A DNA stretch of 38,578 nt from Paracoccaceae bacterium (GTDB lineage Bacteria > Pseudomonadota > Alphaproteobacteria > Rhodobacterales > Rhodobacteraceae), in contig REDZ01000022.1 in assembly GCA_007695345.1 (NCBI GenBank), positions 1 to 38,578 of the forward strand. The letters are read 5' to 3'. This document shows positions 17,373 through 24,594 of this stretch, piece after piece; the stretch's first letter is position 1, and every line of letters begins with the position of its first letter. The notes beneath the pieces were generated by a model. That model did not search any database and was not told the origin of the DNA. It worked only from the letters and a program-made list of their open reading frames with translations. The position numbers and the translations under genes were made by a program.

Positions 17373-17401
17373 GATATAACCAGTTAGCGCTAACAGTTCA
17401 A
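17373..17401 (-). promoter_or_regulatory. edd promoter with palindromic operator between -35 and -10
   Basis: On the minus strand TTGAAC (17396-17401) and TATATC (17373-17378) are separated by 17 bp, which fits a sigma-70 promoter. The spacer contains the perfect 12-bp palindrome GTTAGCGCTAAC (17383-17394). Palindromes with a central CG and this form are typical LacI-family operators. Binding there would block RNA polymerase, so edd is probably repressed in the absence of a sugar-acid signal. The regulator gene is not in the window. Confidence 0.7.
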
Positions 17402-18321
17402 TGCGGCAAAGCCGGGCATGCAGGACTGCCGCATCTGGCCGGTGGCAGGTTTGGAAACTATAAACGCATCGAGGGCACTTGCGTTCGCTGTGGAAGAGGA
17501 GGGTCCGGCCTTGCGCTTCGCAGATATTTGAGCGGCGCTCTGCTCAGGTTGACGGATTTTCGGAAGCGGTCTGCGCGTCCAAGCCTATACAGCGAGCGAA
17601 TGCGTCCGGACGCAGGTGCGTATTTGCGGTCGTCAGCACACTGCTGTGCAGCAAGTGGCGATATTGCACAAGGTTACCCCGCGTTCAGGCCCGCTTTCGG
17701 ATCAGCGGCCGGCGGGCGCGACCAGTTGCGCTGTCCGGTCCCCGGCATCGCCACCATGCGCCGGCCAAGCAAACCTCGATCTGGCCAAGGCAGCATGCAC
17801 CCGCCCCACAATCGATGCCGCCCTGATGCAAGGGCAAGCGCCTCGCGCCCCGATCATTGGTCTGGCGCCTCTCATATGCCCCCCTTTCCCGTCGCGCCCG
17901 CAGCAGATGAAAAAAGTCCCAAAGGTATCGGCGACGGGTAACGCGTCTGAGGCTTGGTGTCACCGGGCCAGGTGTTCTCGACGCCAGAGATTTCTCGCGA
18001 TCATGGCCTCGTTACACTGCGGCATCTGTGCGACCAGCCTAGCCGCAGAGCCAGGGTAAAGCTTTGAAGGTCAGAGGATCCAGCAGGGAACCGCGCAGCC
18101 CGGTTGCGCGGGCCGAGCCCGCCGCAAACATGTGTCAGGCGCAACGCGAACAGGTTGCCCGCTCTGGAAACATCCGTATGGACGCCGAGCCACCCCTGGG
18201 ACATCGCCTCGCTGCCCCAGCCATGCCCCCAGCACATGGCGGGACTGCGCATTTGTCGGTCACATTCACGGCGACAAACCCCTATGTACTGCCTCGTAGA
18301 GAACACAGGAGCTTGACGGAA
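17402..18321. other. Gene-poor stretch of about 0.9 kb
   Basis: No convincing gene is seen on either strand. The open frames present are short, arginine- and cysteine-rich and lack recognisable motifs, as expected of shadows in high-GC DNA. One hairpin (TTGCG-CGGGC pairing with GCCCG-c-CGCAA, 18104-18127) is the only obvious structure. The stretch may be decayed coding sequence or hold an RNA that cannot be recognised by eye. Confidence 0.5.
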
Positions 18322-18477
18322 ATGCCCCCCTCGAACCTACCCCATTCGCTGGATATGACCGCGCTGGAGCTTGAAGCCCGCCGCATGCGCGCCGAATGGA
18401 TTGCCGATGGCCTGAAAACGCTGATAGCCCGCCTGAGCGCGCTGATCCCCCATGGCGGGGCGTCTGCCCGCGGCTGA
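18322..18477 (+). CDS. Small hypothetical protein (51 residues)
   Basis: A short open frame starting MPPSNLPHSLDM, with a predicted amphipathic helix TALELEARRMRAEWIADGL. Short alphaproteobacterial proteins with an E-A-R-R-x-R-A core are known, and this one resembles them, but no family is assigned with certainty. GGAG lies 11 bases before the ATG. It is separated from the next gene by 81 bp. It was chosen over the longer upstream extension in the same frame, which has no such composition. Confidence 0.5.
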   Translation: MPPSNLPHSLDMTALELEARRMRAEWIADGLKTLIARLSALIPHGGASARG

Positions 18478-18558
18478 TCCGGCGTCACGGATGGCGGGGG
18501 GTTTCCAAAGCGCCCCCCCTCGCATATGGCATCGCAAAGCCCCGAGCAGGACGCTGTG

Positions 18559-19752
18559 ATGCCCGATCTTCCCATTCTTCGACTGAAACCAAAGGCCGAA
18601 GCGCGTGCCATACGGCATGGCTTTCCATGGGTCTTTGCCAATGAATGCGTGCTGGACCGGCGCACCCGCGCATTGCCTGCGGGCGGTTTCGCGCAGTTGC
18701 AGGACGGGATGCAGCGCCCGCTGGGCATTGTGACCGTGAATCCGGCCTCGAAAATCGTGGGCCGGATGATGGACCGCGACCCACAGGCGCAGATAGATGG
18801 CGCATGGATCGCGGCGCGGCTGCGCCGCGCGCTTGCCATGCGCGAACAGCTTTACACCACCCCCCATTACCGCCTGATCCATGCCGAAGCAGACGGCCTG
18901 CCGGGCGTTGTGATCGACCGGTTCGGAGAGGCGGCCGTCATCCAGCCCAATGCGGCCTGGGCCGAGCGGCAGTTCGACCTGCTGGCAGCGGTGCTTGCCG
19001 ATGTCACCGGGGTCCAGGTGATCGTCAAGAATGGCACGGGGCGCGCCCGCGCGCTGGAAGGGCTGGCCGAGGAAACTGCGCTGCATGCGGGCGCTCTGGA
19101 CGGCCCGGTTCAGGTGCCGATGAATGGCGCCACCTATCTGGCCGATCTGAAAGGCGGGCAGAAAACCGGGCTGTTCTATGACCAGCGCGACAATCACGCC
19201 TTTGCCGCAAGACTGGCAGCAGGGGCGCGCGTGCTGGATGTGTTTGCCCATGTCGGCGGGTTCGCACTGGCGGCCCTTGCGGGTGGAGCGGAATCGGCAC
19301 TGGCCGTGGACAGTTCGCAGCCCGCGCTTGCGCTGGCCGAGCAGGGCGCGGCCGCAAGCGGGGTCGCAGAGCGCTTTGCCACGCGGCAGGGCGATGCCTT
19401 TGCCACGCTGGAGGCTTTGGCGCAGGAGGGCGCGCGCTTTGATCTGGTGATCTGCGACCCGCCCGCCTTTGCACCCAACAAGGACGCGCTGACCGCGGGG
19501 CTGCGTGCGTATGAACGCGTGGCGCGCCTGGCTGCACCGCTGGTCGCCGACGGGGGCTATCTGGGTCTGTGTTCATGCTCGCATGCGGTAGATCTGGGGG
19601 CATTCCGCGCCGCAAGCGCGCGCGGCATCGGGCGCGGGGGGCGGCGCGGGCAGATCATCCATACAGGATTTGCCGGGCCGGACCATCCGCAATTGCCGCA
19701 ACTGGCCGAAAGCGGCTATCTCAAATCCGTATTCTTCCGCCTGACCGCATGA
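18559..19752 (+). CDS. RlmI-like class I rRNA methyltransferase (PUA plus SAM domain)
   Basis: A 397-residue RlmI-type protein. The first 70 or so residues form a PUA-like RNA-binding domain (RLKPKAEARAIRHGFPWVFANE is its start). A middle segment, AEADGLPGVVIDRFGEAAV, is typical of the YccW/RlmI family, followed by LADLKGGQKTGLFYDQRDN. The SAM-binding loop VLDVFAHVGGFALAAL and catalytic-type CDPPAF motif complete the fold. RlmI methylates a cytosine of 23S rRNA; the exact target of this protein is not known. The ATG at 18559 follows AGGA and starts the conserved domain. Its TGA overlaps the start of the PIN gene. Confidence 0.88.
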   Translation: MPDLPILRLKPKAEARAIRHGFPWVFANECVLDRRTRALPAGGFAQLQDGMQRPLGIVTVNPASKIVGRMMDRDPQAQIDGAWIAARLRRALAMREQLYTTPHYRLIHAEADGLPGVVIDRFGEAAVIQPNAAWAERQFDLLAAVLADVTGVQVIVKNGTGRARALEGLAEETALHAGALDGPVQVPMNGATYLADLKGGQKTGLFYDQRDNHAFAARLAAGARVLDVFAHVGGFALAALAGGAESALAVDSSQPALALAEQGAAASGVAERFATRQGDAFATLEALAQEGARFDLVICDPPAFAPNKDALTAGLRAYERVARLAAPLVADGGYLGLCSCSHAVDLGAFRAASARGIGRGGRRGQIIHTGFAGPDHPQLPQLAESGYLKSVFFRLTA

Positions 19753-20288
19753 AGGTCGTCCTCGACGCCTGTGTGCTGTTCCCGACGGTGCTGCGCGAGA
19801 TCCTGCTGGGCGTTGCGGCGCGCGGGGGCTACACGCCGCTCTGGTCGGCACGTCTATTGGCGGAATGGCAACGCGCCGCAGCGCGGCTGGGGCCTGAGGG
19901 TGAGGCGGTTGCAGCGGCAGAGATCGCCAGCCTGCGCGCGCAATGGCCACAGGCCGAGATTGACGCCGACCCGGCGACAGAGGCGCGGCTCTGGCTGCCC
20001 GACCCCGCGGATGCGCATGTGCTGGCCAGTGCGATCAGCGCGGGCGCTGCACATATCGTGACACTGAACCTGCGCGATTTTCCGGTTCGGTTGCTGACGC
20101 CGGAGGGGGTGGTTGCCGAAGCCCCCGATGCGTTTCTGATGGCTCTGTGGCTGGATCAGCCGGAGATTGTGGACGCAGCCGTGAAGGCTACACAGGCGCG
20201 CACCGAAGCGGCCTCGGGCAGAGAGCAGCCCTTGCGGCCGCTGTTGAAACGGGCAAAACTGCCGCGTCTGGGCAAGGCGCTGGGCTAA
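19749..20288 (+). CDS. PIN-domain protein (RSP_2648-like)
   Basis: A 179-residue protein that begins MKVVLDACVLFPTVLREILL, the first strand and aspartate of a PIN ribonuclease fold. Candidate acidic metal ligands are D6, E39, D89 (DPADAHVLASA) and D110 (TLNLRDF). It resembles the RSP_2648-family PIN proteins of Rhodobacteraceae. The start overlaps the stop of the methyltransferase gene (ATGA), so the two are translationally coupled. No antitoxin gene is adjacent, unlike VapBC pairs, so a toxin role is unlikely; an RNA-processing role next to an rRNA methyltransferase is possible but inferred. Confidence 0.82.
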   Translation: MKVVLDACVLFPTVLREILLGVAARGGYTPLWSARLLAEWQRAAARLGPEGEAVAAAEIASLRAQWPQAEIDADPATEARLWLPDPADAHVLASAISAGAAHIVTLNLRDFPVRLLTPEGVVAEAPDAFLMALWLDQPEIVDAAVKATQARTEAASGREQPLRPLLKRAKLPRLGKALG

Positions 20289-20290
20289 GG

Positions 20291-20360
20291 CGGGGTGGGT
20301 TGCCACCCACCCTACGCCGCCCGATCCGGTGTCCCGTAGGGTGGGTGAAACCCACCCCGG
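20291..20360. repeat. Palindromic intergenic repeat (GTAGGGTGGGT type)
   Basis: Two arms, 20291-20316 and 20335-20360, pair over 10 and 12 bp, with a small internal mismatch, around an 18-nt loop. Each arm is itself largely palindromic (GTGGGT/ACCCAC). This sequence type is widespread in Proteobacteria as a REP-like element. It sits between the PIN gene and the transposase remnant and could also end the PIN transcript. Confidence 0.8.
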
Positions 20361-20373
20361 ATGGCTGACAAAC

Positions 20374-20626
20374 ACGTCTCTTCAGGAGCGAATCAACAAG
20401 GAAATCAAGCGGCGCACCAACGTCGTGAGGATATTCCCCGACCGCGACGCCGTCATCCGCCTGGTCGGCGCGCTCATGCCGGAGCAAAACGATGAAGGGG
20501 CGTTCCGGGGCATTCGCCGCGCCACTGGCGCGACGACCCCCTACACCCCACCGCTACATGCAGGTGGAAAAACCGGCCACCATGTGCCACGAAGAGAGTG
20601 AGACGGCGATGATCGCCGCTCAGTGA
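20374..20626 (+). pseudogene. IS256-family transposase, C-terminal remnant
   Basis: The stretch LQERINKEIKRRTNVVRIFP followed by DRDAVIRLVGALMPEQNDE is the hallmark end of IS256-type (Mutator) transposases. After about 20500 the frame breaks: a RYMQVE-type end, also typical of the family, continues in the +1 frame to a TGA at 20624-20626. The N-terminal and catalytic parts are absent, so it is a dead fragment. Downstream bases to about 20695 may be part of the old element, but no inverted end was identified. Confidence 0.82.
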
Positions 20627-20958
20627 ACGAGCAACACCAGCCAGCAAGAAGCAGGTGGACGCCAGTTCTTACACCTCGTCCCGGGACACTATCCCTGATC
20701 CGCGGCAAGTGCTTTTGCGGCATGCTCTGGTGGCCGATGAATGTGCAACAATTCCCCGTCGGGTTCGAGGCCGGGAATGCCGCGCTGAAGGCGCTTGCGG
20801 AAGGTACAGACGAAGCGCCAGCGGCCATTTCGGCCAGCGGCACCATCGGGCGGGAACCCGCCCTTCATCGGTTCTGCGAGAATGCCTATGCGCAAACTGC
20901 ACACATTCTACAGATCATCCAGGCGGTTTGTCCGCAGTCCGACCGGACAGGCGCGGCA
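20627..20958. other. Non-coding stretch after the transposase remnant
   Basis: Open frames here are short and unrecognised. The first 70 bp may be the 3' flank of the IS256-family element. A G/C palindrome at about 20849-20863 (GGGCGGGAACCCGCCC) is seen. No gene is called. Confidence 0.45.
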
Positions 20959-22614
20959 TCACAACCCCTGCTCGGCATACCAGGCGCGCAGGGCCGACAG
21001 GCTGTCCTCATCCCAGCCGGGCGGATCGGTCAGCCTGTACCAGCCATCCAGGTAACCGGCGGCAGAATAGACATGTCCCATACCGATCGGGGTATGAAAG
21101 GCCGCGAACAAATCGGCCAGAAGCTGGAAAAAGGTCACGACCGGCACCCAGCGGAACTCCGGCGTAACCTCGGGGGCGCGGGGCGACAGCCATTGCGGGC
21201 GGCGATAGAAGCTTTCGGGCTCGAAAAAGGTAATCGCGTCCGAAGGGTATTGCAGATAATGGATACGCAGCGGCCCCCATGACGCGTCACCATGATCGGG
21301 CACGCCATCCTGCGTGGCAAAGCGCACCAGCCCACCCGATCCCAGCACCGGGCGCCAGGCGGGGCTGTCCGGGTTGCGCCGCGCAGTGAATTCCTGCCAG
21401 AGCGGGTTGGTAAAGGTCGGCCCGACCCAGAATGCCCCGTCATAAGGCGCATCGAGCAGGTCCCAGAGATCAGCGGAACTCTCGGAGTAAAGTGAGCCGA
21501 GGCTCAGGCCATAGAGATAGAGCCTGGGGCGGCTGTCCGCAGGCAGGCCCCGCCAATGGTCATGGACGGCGCGAAACACCGCTTGCGCACTTTCCTCGCC
21601 ATAGTCGGGATCGACCAGCAGGGTCAGCCAGCTTGGCAGGTAGGAATACTGCACCGAGACAGAGGCCACATTGCCCCGCCACAGATATTCCAGCGTGGAC
21701 AGGCTGGCGCGATGTATCCAGCCCGTGCCGGTGGGCGTGCCGATGACCAGCACCTCGCGCGAAAAGGCGTCGCTGCGGATCAGTTCATTCAGCGCAAGAG
21801 CTGCGCGTTCCTCTGGCGTATCGGCCGAATTCAGCCCCACATAGACCCGCGCGGGCGTCATGGCGGGTCGCGCCGCATCGCTGCCCGCCAGCGCCTCGAT
21901 CTGCGCAAGGTCGGGAAAGGCGCTGACGCGCGCGCGCCCGGCCGCGCCCATGCTGTCCCAATCGACAAGCGACGCCGCGCTGCCCGACATGACAGGCGCA
22001 GAGGGGGGCGATTGTTCGGGCACCATGAAGGTATCGACCTGCCGCGCGGCGCTGTCGAGCGTGTTCAGGAGCGCCGCGCCCAGCAGGCCGTTGCCGACCG
22101 ACCAGAACAGGCTGGCCGTCAGCACCAGCGCGCCCAGAAGCGCGACGCGCGTGGGCAGAAACCGCGCCAGCCGGTTGGCGGCGGAAATCACGATCAGCCG
22201 CGCCAGCCGCCCCAGCGCAATGACCGGCACGATGATACCCAGGGCAACCGCCGCGATGATGACGGGCCGCGCAGTTTCGACCGGCTCGATCCCGGCGGCG
22301 CTGTTGACGGCATTCTGCCATTCGGTTGCGCGGGCCAGGCCAAAGCCCATGATGACCAGCGCCACCCCGGACGCCCCCCAGACCAGCCAGCCCGGGCGCG
22401 ACACGGGCAGGCCCAGCCAATGCCAGACCCCGGCAATGGCCGTGCAAATCGCATAGACGGCCAGAAAGGCGCTGCCCGCCAGCGCGCCCTGCAGCGCGCC
22501 TGTGCGCGGGATCAGCGAGGGCGTCAGCGCCGAGGTAAAGGCCAGCGCCGCCGCGATCAGCGCAAGCGGGGCCAGCGGCGCCAGAAAGGGGCGATGGTCA
22601 AAGGCGCGTTGCAT
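20959..22614 (-). CDS. Membrane alpha/beta hydrolase (Abhydrolase_9 type)
   Basis: A 551-residue protein (from the ATG at 22614). The first 190 or so residues hold about five hydrophobic segments, beginning with LAPLALIAAALAFTSALTPSLIPR, typical of the Abhydrolase_9 N-terminal domain. The C-terminal half is an alpha/beta hydrolase with nucleophile serine in YGLSLGS, preceded by TGTGWIHRASLSTLEYLW and QYSYLPSWLTLLVDP, both family marks. An upstream TTG at 22650 would add 12 residues; neither start has a strong Shine-Dalgarno. It is likely an inner-membrane hydrolase whose substrate is unknown. Confidence 0.82.
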   Translation of the reverse strand: MQRAFDHRPFLAPLAPLALIAAALAFTSALTPSLIPRTGALQGALAGSAFLAVYAICTAIAGVWHWLGLPVSRPGWLVWGASGVALVIMGFGLARATEWQNAVNSAAGIEPVETARPVIIAAVALGIIVPVIALGRLARLIVISAANRLARFLPTRVALLGALVLTASLFWSVGNGLLGAALLNTLDSAARQVDTFMVPEQSPPSAPVMSGSAASLVDWDSMGAAGRARVSAFPDLAQIEALAGSDAARPAMTPARVYVGLNSADTPEERAALALNELIRSDAFSREVLVIGTPTGTGWIHRASLSTLEYLWRGNVASVSVQYSYLPSWLTLLVDPDYGEESAQAVFRAVHDHWRGLPADSRPRLYLYGLSLGSLYSESSADLWDLLDAPYDGAFWVGPTFTNPLWQEFTARRNPDSPAWRPVLGSGGLVRFATQDGVPDHGDASWGPLRIHYLQYPSDAITFFEPESFYRRPQWLSPRAPEVTPEFRWVPVVTFFQLLADLFAAFHTPIGMGHVYSAAGYLDGWYRLTDPPGWDEDSLSALRAWYAEQGL

Positions 22615-22759
22615 CCCGTCGCGGTAGACCAGAAACCGCCGCTGAATCAACCGCGTTTCATATGTGTCGCCGGGGCTGGCCGCGATCCGCCTGACCCTGT
22701 GCCCATCGCGCGCGCGATTCGTGTTTTGTCGTGTTCTGGCAGGCTCTGTTCTGGCAAGC

Positions 22760-23752
22760 TCAGCCTTTCACATCGACGACAACGCGGCCCTGAACCTGGC
22801 CCTTCAGGATATCCGTCCCCAGTTCCGGCAGATCGGCCAGTGTCGCCGGGCGGATCATCGCGTCGAGCTTGTCCATCGGCAGATCACGCGCGATCCGGCC
22901 CCAGGCCCGCTGGCGGTTGTCGAAGGGTTGCATGACCGAATCGATCCCCAGCAGATTGACGCCCCGCAGCAGAAAGGGCACCACGGTCGCGGGCAGCGAC
23001 GCGCCGCCCGCCAGCCCCACAGCCGCGACCGAGCCGCCATATTTCATCTGCCCCAGCACGCGCGCAAGCATCGCGCCGCCCACGGCATCGACGCAGCCTG
23101 CCCAGGTCTCGGATTCCAGCGGGCGCTTGACCGTCTCGGCCAGATCGGCGCGCGGCACGATCTGGGTCGCGCCCAGGGATTTCAGATAATCCTCGGTCTC
23201 GGGACGGCCCGTGACGGCGGCCACCTCATGGCCCAGCGCAGCCAGCAGCGCCACGGCGACCGAACCGACACCACCCGCAGCGCCCGTCACCAGTACCGGC
23301 CCCGCGCCGGGGCGCAGCCCGTGATCTTCCAGCGCCATGATGGCCAGCATCGCAGTAAAGCCTGCCGTGCCAACGGCCATTGCCTGACGTGTGCTCAGCC
23401 CCTCGGGCAGCGGCACCAGCCAGTCGCCCTTGACGCGCGCCTTCTCGGCATAGCCGCCCCAATGCGCCTCGCCCACGCGCCAGCCGGTCAGCACCACCTT
23501 GTCGCCGGGTTTGTAACGCGCGTCATCCGACGCCGCGACCGTGCCTGCAAAATCGATGCCCGGCACATGCGGGTACTTCCGCACCAGCCCGCCGCCGGGG
23601 CCGATGCACAGCCCGTCCTTGTAATTCAAGGTCGAGTATTCGACCGCCACCGTGACATCGCCCTCGGGCAGTTGATCCTCGGTGATCTGCGTGACAGCGG
23701 CATGGGTCTTGCCTTGGTCATCCTTGGTGACCAGCAGCGCATTGAAGCTCAT
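22760..23752 (-). CDS. acuI: Acryloyl-CoA reductase-type quinone oxidoreductase
   Basis: A 330-residue medium-chain dehydrogenase of the YhdH/AcuI group. Visible motifs: YSTLNYKDGLCIGPGGG near the start, HVPGIDFAGTV, the NADPH-binding GAAGGVGSVAVALL, and the C-terminal VQGRVVVDVKG. AcuI reduces acryloyl-CoA to propionyl-CoA and protects cells from DMSP-derived acrylate. The start was set at the second of two adjacent ATGs because AGGAGG (23758-23763) lies five bases before it. No DMSP lyase or dmdA gene is in the window. Confidence 0.88.
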   Translation of the reverse strand: MSFNALLVTKDDQGKTHAAVTQITEDQLPEGDVTVAVEYSTLNYKDGLCIGPGGGLVRKYPHVPGIDFAGTVAASDDARYKPGDKVVLTGWRVGEAHWGGYAEKARVKGDWLVPLPEGLSTRQAMAVGTAGFTAMLAIMALEDHGLRPGAGPVLVTGAAGGVGSVAVALLAALGHEVAAVTGRPETEDYLKSLGATQIVPRADLAETVKRPLESETWAGCVDAVGGAMLARVLGQMKYGGSVAAVGLAGGASLPATVVPFLLRGVNLLGIDSVMQPFDNRQRAWGRIARDLPMDKLDAMIRPATLADLPELGTDILKGQVQGRVVVDVKG

Positions 23753-23820
23753 CATATCCTCCTGTTCCGGGCCCATGGGGTTTGATGCACAGGGTTACAG
23801 ACCGACCCGCGCCGTTGCAA

Positions 23821-24453
23821 TCACGCAATGAGCAGGCGCACCAGACCCGTCAATACAACCGCCTGCACCGCGATCAGCCCCAACGCCGCCACGCCCAGCA
23901 GCGAACGCGACAGGTCCGCCATCCGCGAGAGGACCGCCAGTTGCACCGGCAGCGCGCAGATCAGCACCGCATAGAGATAGACGCCCGACAGGTTCACGAA
24001 CCCCGCCGATTGCAGCAAGGTCGGCCAAAGCACCCGCAGCGCCTGCTCCGGATCGCCGCCGAAAGAGCCGAAGGCCAGCGCCGAGACCGGGTAGATCACG
24101 ACATGCAGCCCCACAAAGCCGCTGATCCGCAGGGTCATATCCAGTGCCAGTGCTGCGCCCGCGCGCAGCGCCCAGCGCTGCATCTGCGCGCGCATCAACA
24201 CCCCGATCGCCGTCACGATCACCACAACCGGCAATCCGTTGCTGAGGATCTGGCGCAGAAAGGCCCCGCCCGCGCCGGGGCTGTGGCGCAGATGCGCCCA
24301 AAGCGCGGGTTCCCGCGTGATATAGACCACCAGCACCGGCACCAACCCCGCCAGCGCCAGAAAGACCACGTTGCGCGCCAGCACGCCCACCGGCAGTGTC
24401 TCCGCGAAGTGCCGGTCCAGCCAGTCGTCCAGTGTTGCTTTTCCGTCGCGCAT
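23821..24453 (-). CDS. Uncharacterised multi-pass membrane protein
   Basis: A 210-residue protein with about five or six hydrophobic helices, for example VVFLALAGLVPVLVVYI, GLPVVVIVTAIGVLM and LLGVAALGLIAVQAVVLTGL. The charged N terminus is cytoplasmic-like. No family is recognised. An AAGGGGA Shine-Dalgarno precedes the ATG at 24453. It is divergent from copA (141 bp between starts). A role in metal handling would only be guilt by association. Confidence 0.65.
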   Translation of the reverse strand: MRDGKATLDDWLDRHFAETLPVGVLARNVVFLALAGLVPVLVVYITREPALWAHLRHSPGAGGAFLRQILSNGLPVVVIVTAIGVLMRAQMQRWALRAGAALALDMTLRISGFVGLHVVIYPVSALAFGSFGGDPEQALRVLWPTLLQSAGFVNLSGVYLYAVLICALPVQLAVLSRMADLSRSLLGVAALGLIAVQAVVLTGLVRLLIA

Positions 24454-24530
24454 GCGTCCCCTTACCCGCCAGACAAAGCCCCCGGTCCCGCCACGTCAAG
24501 CCCACCCGTTGCGAATTGTGAACGTGCCCC

Positions 24531-24561
24531 TTGACCTTCCCATGGTTGGAAGCCTTATTTC
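24531..24561 (+). promoter_or_regulatory. CueR-type promoter and operator of copA-cueR
   Basis: TTGACC (24531-24536) and TATTTC (24556-24561) are separated by 19 bp, the overlong spacer that MerR-family activators correct by bending DNA. The dyad CTTCC (24536-24540) and GGAAG (24548-24552) lies within the spacer and matches known CueR boxes (CTTCC-N7-GGAAG). Copper-bound CueR should activate here. Confidence 0.85.
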
Positions 24562-24594
24562 CATGTGCGACACTGCAGTTGCAAAGGCATGACC

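Noticed and set aside
17479-17941. Overlapping plus-strand frames in the gene-poor stretch
   Set aside because: Arginine-, serine- and cysteine-rich without motifs; they overlap each other in different frames.
19749-20288. PIN protein as a VapC toxin
   Set aside because: No antitoxin gene is adjacent and the gene overlaps an rRNA methyltransferase gene.
20291-20360. CRISPR-like repeat
   Set aside because: Only one palindromic unit with no spacer array.
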